Shown: positions 20,111 to 25,951 of the stretch, in pieces
Position numbering within the stretch: the stretch's first letter is position 1
Layout of the letters: the number at the start of each line of letters is the position of its first letter
Assembly (NCBI GenBank): GCA_039934455.1
Contig: JBDTMF010000034.1
Span: 1-25,951 of the forward strand
From: DASQFQ01 sp039934455
GTDB taxonomy: Bacteria; Actinomycetota; Thermoleophilia; Solirubrobacterales; Solirubrobacteraceae
DNA length: 25,951 bases
Direction: 5' to 3'
Translations under genes and position numbers: made by a program
The notes under the pieces: model-generated
The model's input: only the letters and a program-made list of their open reading frames with translations
Told to the model about the DNA's origin: nothing
The model's database searches: none

Positions 20111-21315
20111 CCCTGGTCGTACCTACGTCCGGCGAGTTCCCCGTCCTCGAGCGCGAGGGCGTCGCCTACCTCGATTCCGCCGCGACGTCGCAGACGCCGC
20201 GCGCCGTGATCGAGGCGATGGACCGCTACTACCTCGAGGCGCGCGCGACGGTGCACCGCTCGACCTACGCGCTCGCCGCCGAGGCGACGGAGATGTTCGA
20301 GGGCGCGCGCACCCGCATCGCCGCCTTCACCGGCTCGAGCGCCGGCGAGACGGTCTTCACCCGCAACGCGACCGAGGCGATCAACCTCGTCGCGTGGTCG
20401 TGGGGCCGCGTCAACGTGGGCGCGGGCGACCTCATCGCCGTCACGCAGATGGAGCACCACTCCAACCTGGTGCCGTGGCAGATGCTCGCCCAGGAGCGCG
20501 GGGCGACGCTCGCCTACGTCGCGATCACCGACGACGGGCTCCTCGACCTCGACTCGCTGGACGAGGTGCTCGCGCGCGGGCCGAAGCTGCTCGCCGTCGC
20601 GCACGTCTCCAACGTCCTCTCGACGGTCAACCCGATCGAGGAGATCGCGCGCCGCGCGCACGCAGCCGGCGCGGTCGTCGTGGTCGACGGCGCGCAGGCC
20701 GTGCCGCACCTGCCGGTCGACGTCGCCGCGCTGGGTGCCGACTTCTACGCCTGGACCGGTCACAAGGCCTACGGCCCGACCGGCGTCGGCGTCCTGCACG
20801 GGCGCCGCGAGCTGCTCGAGGCGATGCCGCCGTGGCTCGGCGGCGGGCACATGATCACGCGCGTCGGCGACCAGGAGTCCACCTACGCCGAGCCGCCCGC
20901 GCGCTTCGAGGCGGGGACCTCGGCCATCGCCGAGGCGATCGGCCTCGGCGCCGCCGTCGACTTCCTGTCGGAGATCGGGATGGACGAGGTGCGCGCGCAC
21001 GGTTGCGAGATCGCGGCCTACGCGCTGGAGCGCCTGCGCGAGGTGGAGGGCGTCACGCTCTACGGCCCCGTCGACGTGGACCACCGCGGCAGCGTCGTCG
21101 CGTTCAATCTCGACGGCGTGCACCCGCACGACGTCTCCGAGATCCTCGGCCGCGAGGGCGTCTGCATCCGCGCCGGCCACCACTGCACGCAGCCGCTGAT
21201 GCGCCGCCTCGGCGTCGCCGCGACATCGCGCGCAAGCTTCGCGGTCCACTCCACGCGTGACGACGTCGACCGCCTGATCGACGCGCTCGGCTCGGTCCGG
21301 GTGGTGTTCGGCTGA
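20107..21315 (+). CDS. sufS: Cysteine desulfurase SufS
   Basis: The protein has 402 aa, full length for group II desulfurases. The PLP lysine is K220 in AWTGHKAYGPTGVG, with the phosphate- and ring-binding residues in NATEAINLVA, MEHHSNLVPW and VVVDGAQAVPH. The sulfur-accepting Cys is C360 in IRAGHHCTQPLM. It takes sulfur from L-cysteine as an enzyme persulfide and passes it on, here most likely to the SufU encoded immediately downstream (TGATG overlap). Operon position and overlaps on both sides leave little doubt about the role. Confidence 0.97.
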   Translation: MTLVVPTSGEFPVLEREGVAYLDSAATSQTPRAVIEAMDRYYLEARATVHRSTYALAAEATEMFEGARTRIAAFTGSSAGETVFTRNATEAINLVAWSWGRVNVGAGDLIAVTQMEHHSNLVPWQMLAQERGATLAYVAITDDGLLDLDSLDEVLARGPKLLAVAHVSNVLSTVNPIEEIARRAHAAGAVVVVDGAQAVPHLPVDVAALGADFYAWTGHKAYGPTGVGVLHGRRELLEAMPPWLGGGHMITRVGDQESTYAEPPARFEAGTSAIAEAIGLGAAVDFLSEIGMDEVRAHGCEIAAYALERLREVEGVTLYGPVDVDHRGSVVAFNLDGVHPHDVSEILGREGVCIRAGHHCTQPLMRRLGVAATSRASFAVHSTRDDVDRLIDALGSVRVVFG

Positions 21316-21767
21316 TGGACGACCTCTATCGCGAGAACATCCTGGATCACTACAAGCAGCCGCACAACTGGAGCCCGCCCACCCCCGAGCTGACCGATCC
21401 CGACCTCGAGTTCGAGGACTTCAACCCGCTCTGCGGCGACGAGCTGAAGGTCCAGCTCAAGCTCAGCGGGGAGAACCGCGTGGAGGAGGTCCGCTTCTCC
21501 GGCCACGGCTGCGCGATCTCGCAGGCAAGCGCGTCGATGGCCTCCGACGAGGTGATCGGGATGCCGATCGAAGAGCTCGTGCGCCTCGACAAGCGCTTCA
21601 TCCTCGAGTTGCTCGGGATCGACATCTCGGCGACGCGCCTGAAGTGCGCGCTGCTCTCGCTGAAAGTGCTCAAGAGCGCCGGGCTCGGGCAGCCGGCCGC
21701 GTGGGAGTCGGACGCTCCAAACACCGCCGAGGCGGGGGCGGACCCCGCCGCCGCCCGCGAGCTCTAG
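21315..21767 (+). CDS. sufU: SufU/IscU-type sulfur transfer or scaffold protein
   Basis: The protein has 150 aa. Zinc/cluster ligands are C40 and D42 in NPLCGDE, C66 in GHGCAIS and C111 in RLKCALLS. B. subtilis-type SufU has about 18 extra residues between its second and third Cys. Here that spacing is 45 residues, close to IscU, yet the His that precedes the last Cys in IscU is Lys (LKC). It is thus SufU by context and ligands, with an IscU-like short loop. The last 35 residues are low-complexity and acidic/alanine-rich. With SufS it probably forms the two-step sulfur transfer pair. Its stop codon TAG shares CTAG with the stop of a minus-strand fragment. Confidence 0.92.
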   Translation: MDDLYRENILDHYKQPHNWSPPTPELTDPDLEFEDFNPLCGDELKVQLKLSGENRVEEVRFSGHGCAISQASASMASDEVIGMPIEELVRLDKRFILELLGIDISATRLKCALLSLKVLKSAGLGQPAAWESDAPNTAEAGADPAAAREL

Positions 21768-21888
21768 ACCCGCTGAGCCAGCCACGCCGCCGGCTCTGGC
21801 GCGGCGGCGTCGATCTTCTCCGGCTCCACCTGCGCGCCCGCGGCCACCAGCCGCTCGGCGATCCGGAGGTGGTCGGTGCCCCCGCGGT
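21764..21888 (-). pseudogene. 3' fragment of an ankyrin-repeat-like protein
   Basis: About 40 residues on the minus strand end at TAG 21766-21764: DHLRIAERLVAAGAQVEPEK, then a Pro/Ala-rich end PAAWLAQRV. The xxLRIAERLVAAGA piece looks like the last ankyrin repeat and cap of short bacterial ankyrin proteins. Upstream in frame the sequence turns into Arg/Ser/Gly-rich shadow sequence with no start or further repeats, so the N-terminal part is gone. The boundary near 21888 is approximate. Confidence 0.4.
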
Positions 21889-21962
21889 CGCCCGCGCTAC
21901 CCGATCGTCCGCGCGGCCTCCATTGGCTCGCCTCAGACGTGGCGGTTGCCGATGACGATCGG

Positions 21963-22704
21963 ATGCGCCGTTTCGTTCTCGTCCTCCTCGCGGTCCTTGC
22001 GCTCTCGGCCGCGCCCGCGCGGGCGGCCACCTTCGCGCCGCCGCCGGGCAAGGTCTACACCGGGCTGTCCGGCTCCACCTCGGCCAACCCGTTCACTGGA
22101 CAGGTCGGAAGCCACGTCGCCGTCTTCGGGGTCTTCACGAAGTGGTACGGCCAGAACGAGTACGCCTTCCGCGCCGCCCACGCGGTCGGCGCGCGGCTGA
22201 TGCTCCACGTCTCGACGCAGGACGGCTACGGCACGCGCGAACTGATCACCCCGCTCGGCATCGCGCGCGGCGAGGGCGACCGCTACCTGCTCTCGCTCAA
22301 CCGCCGCATCGCCGAGGCCGGGGAGCCGGTCTACGTGCGCCTGCTGGCCGAGATGAACCAGGCCAACAACGGCTACAGCGCCTTCGACCGCAACGGCCGC
22401 TCACGCGGCCCGGCTCACTCCACCCGGGCCTTCCGCAACGCCTGGCGGCGCTCGGCGCTGATCCTCCGCGGCGGCCCGGTCGCCGCGATCGACGCGAAGC
22501 TGCGCGCACTGCACCTCCCGCCGGTCCAGGGCGACGGCGCGGATCTCCCGCGCCCGCAGGTCGCCTTGCTGTGGGTCCCGCAGACCGAGGGCTCGTCGGC
22601 GATCGCCGCCAACGCGCCACGCGAGTACTGGCCCGGCGGCAGGTACGTCGACTGGGTCGGGACCGACTTCTACTCGCGCTTCCCCAACTTCGACAAGCTC
22701 GGCC
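21963..22704 (+). pseudogene. Secreted GH26-like glycoside hydrolase, 3' truncated
   Basis: From ATG 21963 there is a signal peptide (FVLVLLAVLALSAAPARAA) and about 225 residues of a TIM-barrel domain with VYTGLSGSTS, HVAVFGVFTKWYGQNEYAFR, VRLLAEMNQ (Glu130, likely acid/base) and DWVGTDFYSRFPNFDKL. These recall GH26 beta-mannanase-like proteins. The barrel stops at GPx, just before CCCTAGGG (22703-22710). The expected final strands with the nucleophile Glu are absent, and the frame runs on as antisense of a MarR remnant to 22778. The enzyme is therefore unlikely to work. Substrate class is inferred from weak family resemblance. Confidence 0.65.
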
Positions 22705-22917
22705 CTAGGGTTCGACCGGGACGCCCTGCAGCGCCCGCCGCAGCAGGTCGCGCAGCGTCGCGCGCTCCTCCTCGCTGATCCCGGCCAGCACCGCGTCCTC
22801 GAGTGAGTTGACCGCCTCCTCGGCGCGCTCCAGCGCTTCGAGGCCCTCCGGCGTGACCTCGACGATGTGACGTCGCCGGTCGTCCGGATGCCGGCGCCGC
22901 TCGGCGAAGTCGCGCAT
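22705..22917 (-). pseudogene. MarR-family regulator, 5' truncated
   Basis: The minus strand holds the C-terminal half of a MarR protein: the tip of the wing (AERRRHPDDRRRHIVEVTPE) and the dimerisation helix EEAVNSLEDAVLAGISEEE to the TAG at 22707-22705. The N-terminal helices and recognition helix (about 65-70 residues) are missing. Upstream sequence in frame is unrelated Arg-rich shadow. An ATG at 22917 exists by chance in the wing. Without a DNA-binding domain it cannot act as a repressor. Confidence 0.7.
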
Positions 22918-22922
22918 CTGGG

Positions 22923-22994
22923 TGCGCGGGCGCCGTCGCCGCGGGGCTGCTCGTGGCGATGTCGCTGCTCCGGCCCTCGCGCGTCGCCGCTTAG
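22923..22994 (+). pseudogene. Last residues of an MFS-type transporter
   Basis: The plus strand encodes AGAVAAGLLVAMSLLRPSRV followed by AA and a TAG at 22992-22994. This is the form of the terminal membrane helix and basic end of drug-exporter MFS proteins, often encoded divergently from a MarR regulator. It directly adjoins the truncated 5' end of the MarR remnant. One deletion could have removed the MarR 5' half, the shared promoter and nearly all of the transporter. The identification rests on about 23 residues and context. Confidence 0.4.
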
Positions 22995-23818
22995 CGGCGC
23001 GCGCGGGCGAGCAGCGCGACGAAGCGCCGGGTCAGGCGGTCTGGCCCGGCTCCCTGCAGGTGCGTGAATGCCGCCGCGCGGTAGCGCTCCTGCGTGGCGG
23101 CCGGGAGCGCCTCGAGGAACGCCCGGAAGCCGCCCGACCACGTCCACTCCCACCAGGCGTCGGCGCTCGCGAAGCGCTGGTCGACGTGCCGGCTCTCGAT
23201 CGTGACGTCGCTGAAACCGGCGCCCTCGAGGGCCGCGCGCAGCGCCGCCTCCTGGTTGAAGCGCCCGGCCAGGCGGCCGACCGCCTCGAGCAGGTCGGGC
23301 GGCACCTCGGGCGCGAACTCGTTGTTGAGCTCGCTCTCCCAGCGCCAGGCGTCGTCGAGCAGGTTCTCCCACACCGCGACGCCGAGCGTCCCGGTCGGCG
23401 CCAGCACGCGCCGCCACTCGGCCAGCGCCGCGTCGGCGTCGGGGATCGCGGACAGCGAGAAGGCCGCCAGCACCGCGTCGAAATGCCCATCCTCGAAGCC
23501 GTCGAGCGCCGCGCCGTCCATCACCTCGGCCCGCACCTGCTCGAGCCCGGCCTCGTCGGCCGCCGCGCGCGTGCGCTCGACCATCCCGGGGGCGATGTCG
23601 ATCCCCACCGCCTCGCCGGTCGGCCCGACCCGCCGCGCCGCGGGCAGCAGCGCGCCGCCCGCCCCGCAGCCGACGTCCAGCACCCGGCCGCCGGGGCCGA
23701 GCAGGACGAGCTGGGCGAGCCGCTCGCCGAACGGCCCGTGCTGCGCGATGCCCGCCCGCTCGTAGGTCGGCGCCGCGCGCTCGTAGGCCCCGACCAGGTG
23801 TGCGTGCACGTCCTCCAC
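22991..23818 (-). CDS. Class I SAM-dependent methyltransferase
   Basis: The protein has 275 aa from GTG 23818. The SAM-binding core is GGRVLDVGCGAGGALLPAAR (motif I), AVGIDIAPGMVERTRAAADE (motif II), AEVMDGAAL with FDAVLAAFSL, and a late WRRVLAPTGTLGVAVWENL, as in UbiE/Methyltransf_11 enzymes. The C-terminal third (FASADAWWEWTWSGGF) is a variable substrate cap. The substrate is unknown. The gene lies 10 nt after the phospholipase D-like gene and is probably co-transcribed with it. Its stop overlaps the end of the MFS remnant on the other strand. Confidence 0.9.
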   Translation of the reverse strand: MEDVHAHLVGAYERAAPTYERAGIAQHGPFGERLAQLVLLGPGGRVLDVGCGAGGALLPAARRVGPTGEAVGIDIAPGMVERTRAAADEAGLEQVRAEVMDGAALDGFEDGHFDAVLAAFSLSAIPDADAALAEWRRVLAPTGTLGVAVWENLLDDAWRWESELNNEFAPEVPPDLLEAVGRLAGRFNQEAALRAALEGAGFSDVTIESRHVDQRFASADAWWEWTWSGGFRAFLEALPAATQERYRAAAFTHLQGAGPDRLTRRFVALLARARR

Positions 23819-23828
23819 GCCGCGCAGC

Positions 23829-24869
23829 CTAGAGCGGCGGGTAGCGCGCGCGCAGGGAGTCGATCCAGCCTGCCATGCGCTCCGCCAGCGCCGGATCGGC
23901 GATCTCGAGCACGTTCTCCGCGTTCGTCTCGCCCGAGCGCGAGAGGTTGAACGAGCCGAGGAAGGACGTGTCGTCGGCGACCGTGACCTTGGCGTGCATG
24001 AAGTCATGGACGGAGTCGGTCGTGTACGGGATCGAGTGCTTGCCGTGGAAGACCTCGAGCGCGCGGTGCAGCAGCGGCGCCTTCCACTGCGACTGCGGGT
24101 TGTGCGCCCACTGGTCGAAGACCTGGGCGACCTGGGTCGCGTCGCAGACGCCGGCGACGTCGAGCCGGCCCTCGGCCAGCACCTCGCTGAGCGTGCCGAG
24201 GATCGGCCCGGCGGTCAGCACCGGCGAGGCGATCCGCACGCGCCGGCGGGCGGCGCCGATCCGCTTGGCGATGCGATGAGAGAGCTCCGGGCCGCGGCCG
24301 GGGCAGAACCAGGGGCGCACGCTCGCGCCACCGGCGGTGATGGTCGGCGCGTCGAAACCGTCGCGCTCGTCGACGCGCCCGCGCCTCCACATCTGCTCGA
24401 AGTCGCGCGTGTAGGACGCCGCCAGCTCGGGCGAGGCCACGGTCGCGAGCACGTTCTCCGCCCGCGTCCAGTTGTCGAGCGTCCAGTTGGCCGAGCCGGT
24501 CCAGACCGCCGCGCCGTCGCGCACGGCGTACTTGTGGTGCATGAGGTCGCGCCAGCCGGGGATCGGCTTCAGCGGCACGCCGAGCTGCTCGAGCAGGGTC
24601 GGCTCGGTGCGCGGGGGCGGGGGCTCGAACGGCCGCGGCTCCTCCTCGCGCTCGTCCTGGTTGAACATGATCCGGATCCGCACGCCGCGGTCGCGCGCGG
24701 CGCGGATGGCGCCCGCGACCTCATCGCCCACCGCGCCCGGCAGGCGCACGTCGTAAAGGGCGAGGTCGAGCGACTCCCGGGCCGCCGCCAGCCAGGGCAC
24801 GAGCCGCGCCGCGATGTCCTCGGCGCGCTGGCCGCCATCGTCTAGCGTGACCACCTCGATCGGATCCAT
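23829..24869 (-). CDS. Phospholipase D-like (HKD) domain protein
   Basis: The protein has 346 aa. There are two HKD motifs: HHKYAVRDGAAVWTGSANWT in the first half and MHAKVTVADDTSFLGSFNLS in the second, each followed by the usual Ser/Asn and Glu (AENVL occurs after both). The two-motif single-chain layout is that of PLD/cardiolipin synthase-type phosphodiesterases. There is no signal peptide or membrane segment, so it is probably cytoplasmic. The substrate may be lipid or nucleic acid and cannot be told. It is divergent from the Rieske-sufB transcript, with about 60 bp between starts, and is followed by the methyltransferase. Confidence 0.92.
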   Translation of the reverse strand: MDPIEVVTLDDGGQRAEDIAARLVPWLAAARESLDLALYDVRLPGAVGDEVAGAIRAARDRGVRIRIMFNQDEREEEPRPFEPPPPRTEPTLLEQLGVPLKPIPGWRDLMHHKYAVRDGAAVWTGSANWTLDNWTRAENVLATVASPELAASYTRDFEQMWRRGRVDERDGFDAPTITAGGASVRPWFCPGRGPELSHRIAKRIGAARRRVRIASPVLTAGPILGTLSEVLAEGRLDVAGVCDATQVAQVFDQWAHNPQSQWKAPLLHRALEVFHGKHSIPYTTDSVHDFMHAKVTVADDTSFLGSFNLSRSGETNAENVLEIADPALAERMAGWIDSLRARYPPL

Positions 24870-24888
24870 GCGGCGGCAGTGTGGCGGG

Positions 24889-24939
24889 TTGTGAGCCGGG
24901 TAGGGCCGCTAGACTGTAAGTCCGACTCGTGTGGTCGGA
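24889..24939 (+). promoter_or_regulatory. Promoter and IscR-like operator of the Rieske-sufB operon
   Basis: TTGTGA (24889-24894) and TAGACT (24910-24915) could be -35 and -10, although the 15-bp spacing is short. Immediately downstream the perfect inverted repeat TCCGAC (24921-24926), N7, GTCGGA (24934-24939) covers the predicted transcription start. It matches the site before the Rrf2 gene at 11 of 12 half-site bases with the same spacing, and has IscR type-1 geometry. The shared site predicts common control of both SUF segments. Confidence 0.65.
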
Positions 24940-25266
24940 AAACCCGCTTTGAGTCCCGTCATCGACATCTGCCCCGTAGAGGAACTGCCGCCCGGCGAGC
25001 ACCGCCTGGTCGAGTGGGAGGACCTCGAGATCGGGATCTTCAACTGCGCCGGCGAGCTGCTGGCGATCGAGGACCGTTGCTCGCACGACGACGGCAGCCT
25101 GCTCGAGGGCGAGGTCGACCTGGAGCGGTGCACCGTCGAGTGCCCGCGGCACGGCTCGGTCTTCGAGCTGCGCACCGGAAAGCCCGTGAATCTGCCCGCG
25201 TACGTCCCCGTCGACACCTTCCCGGTTTCGGTGCAGGACGGCGTCATCCGACTGGAGGTCGACTGA
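24931..25266 (+). CDS. Rieske [2Fe-2S] ferredoxin of the SUF locus
   Basis: The protein is 111 aa from GTG 24931, or 105 aa from TTG 24949. The TTG has GGAAAA in front and keeps the operator out of the coding region, so it may be the real start. Cluster ligands are CSH (in EDRCSHDDGSL) and CPRH (in VECPRHGSVFEL), the Cys-His/Cys-His pattern of bacterial Rieske ferredoxins of the NirD/dioxygenase-ferredoxin type. It ends with TFPVSVQDGVIRLEV. Such a gene is often found with suf genes in actinobacteria and may donate electrons to cluster assembly. sufB starts 3 nt after its stop, so the two are co-transcribed. Confidence 0.92.
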   Translation: MVGKPALSPVIDICPVEELPPGEHRLVEWEDLEIGIFNCAGELLAIEDRCSHDDGSLLEGEVDLERCTVECPRHGSVFELRTGKPVNLPAYVPVDTFPVSVQDGVIRLEVD

Positions 25267-25269
25267 CCT

Positions 25270-25951
25270 ATGGCGACGCCCGAAACGATCGCTGAGCAGC
25301 AGGCCCTGACGGGCATCAACGCCGATTACAAGGAGAAGTTCGGCTTCCACGACTCGGAGACCGGCTACGCCTTCAAGGCTCCCAAGGGCCTCACGCCCGA
25401 GCTCGTCAAGCAGATCTCGGACTTCAAGAACGAGCCGGAGTGGATGCTCGACTTCCGCATGAAGGCCTACGAGCACTTCATCTCGCGCCCCCAGCCCACG
25501 TGGGGCTCGCCGTATCTGGCCGACGTCGACTACGACAACATCCACTACTTCGTCCGCGCCTCGGAGAAGTCCTCGACCACCTGGGACGACGTCCCCGAGG
25601 ACATCAAGAACACCTTCGACAAGCTGGGCATCCCGGAGGCCGAGCGCAAGTTCCTCTCCGGCGTCGGCGCCCAGTACGAGTCCGAGGTCGTCTACCACCA
25701 GGTCCGCGAGGACCTCGAGAAGCAGGGCGTCGTGTTCATGGACATGGACTCCGGGCTGCGCGAGCACGAGGACCTCGTGCGCGAGTACTTCGCGACGATC
25801 ATCCCCTCCAACGACAACAAGCTCGCCGCGCTGAACTCCGCGGTCTGGTCGGGCGGCTCGTTCGTCTACGTCCCGCCGGGCGTCCACGTCGAGATGCCGC
25901 TGCAGGCCTACTTCCGCATCAACACCGAGAACATGGGCCAGTTCGAGCGCA
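25270..25951 (+). CDS. sufB: Fe-S cluster assembly scaffold protein SufB (3' end outside window)
   Basis: The first 227 codons are present. The N-terminal part FKAPKGLTPELVKQISDFKN, PEWMLDFRMKAYEHF, the long middle with SSTTWDDVPEDIKNTFDKLG, IPEAERKFLSGVGAQYESE and VVYHQVREDLEKQGVVFMD, and the start of the beta-helix core (VWSGGSFVYVPPGVHVEMPL, QAYFRINTENMGQFER) are all typical of SufB. It forms the SufBC2D scaffold with the SufC encoded about 5 kb upstream. The codons for the catalytic Cys and for the SufC/SufD interfaces lie beyond the window, as presumably does sufD. Confidence 0.97.
   Translation, partial: MATPETIAEQQALTGINADYKEKFGFHDSETGYAFKAPKGLTPELVKQISDFKNEPEWMLDFRMKAYEHFISRPQPTWGSPYLADVDYDNIHYFVRASEKSSTTWDDVPEDIKNTFDKLGIPEAERKFLSGVGAQYESEVVYHQVREDLEKQGVVFMDMDSGLREHEDLVREYFATIIPSNDNKLAALNSAVWSGGSFVYVPPGVHVEMPLQAYFRINTENMGQFER

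Noticed and set aside
21764..22994. Insertion sequence or transposon between the SUF halves
   Set aside because: No transposase, integrase, terminal inverted repeats or target duplications were recognised. The fragments are ordinary chromosomal gene remnants.
1..25951. tRNA, rRNA or CRISPR features
   Set aside because: No cloverleaf with GTTC-type T-arm, no rRNA sequence and no regularly spaced direct repeats were found when reading through.

Overview
The window is very GC-rich, densely packed bacterial DNA with almost no intergenic space, many GTG/TTG starts, ATGA/GTGA/TGATG gene overlaps and TANNNT-type -10 elements very close to start codons. Together with a SUF-type Fe-S locus that uses SufU, a sigma-B/F-type stress sigma factor and Cys-pair C-terminal domains on secreted proteins, this points to a high-GC actinobacterium, most likely of the Thermoleophilia/Solirubrobacterales type. 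That assignment is inference from protein style. No rRNA or other taxonomic marker is present. No tRNA, rRNA, CRISPR array, phage or insertion sequence was seen.

Layout. (1) 1-1380: the end of a membrane histidine kinase and its NarL-type response regulator. (2) 1381-3685: a three-gene TasA / SipW-type signal peptidase / TasA-like module behind a highly structured leader, probably an extracellular matrix fibre system. (3) 3682-5779: a stress-type sigma factor (minus strand, TTG start, Shine-Dalgarno locked in a hairpin) divergent from an AI-2E family transporter that has a small leader ORF. (4) 5776-9709: a minus-strand operon of FAD amine oxidase, secreted lipase and GMC oxidoreductase. It is divergent, through one shared symmetric -10 box, from an M14 carboxypeptidase-amidase fusion and a histidine phosphatase (9736-11537). 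(5) 11538-13765: a DUF4157 (eCIS-core type) gene and an Lgt-like gene, once translationally coupled and now carrying about five lesions. (6) 13766-17150: a pyrimidine reductase convergent with a tightly overlapping minus-strand operon dedA, alpha/beta hydrolase, internally deleted aldehyde dehydrogenase, RidA-like. (7) 17281-18843: a diguanylate cyclase. (8) 18851-21767: IscR-like Rrf2 regulator, sufC, sufS, sufU. (9) 21764-22994: a scar made of four gene fragments (ankyrin, GH26-like, MarR, MFS). (10) 22991-24869: minus-strand methyltransferase and phospholipase D-like genes. (11) 24889-25951: Rieske ferredoxin and the 5' part of sufB.

How the genes work together. The two halves of the SUF locus (8 and 11) are separated by about 3 kb of unrelated and broken genes. 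Both start at a near-identical inverted repeat, TCCGAC-N7-GTMGGA, which has the geometry of the E. coli IscR type-1 operator. In front of the Rrf2 gene it overlaps the -10 box. This suggests that the encoded three-cysteine Rrf2 protein represses itself and both halves as one Fe-S regulon. Other points worth attention are the possible RNA switches in front of the sigma factor and the TasA-like gene, a symmetric bidirectional promoter at 9719-9728, and the degraded DUF4157/Lgt-like pair.
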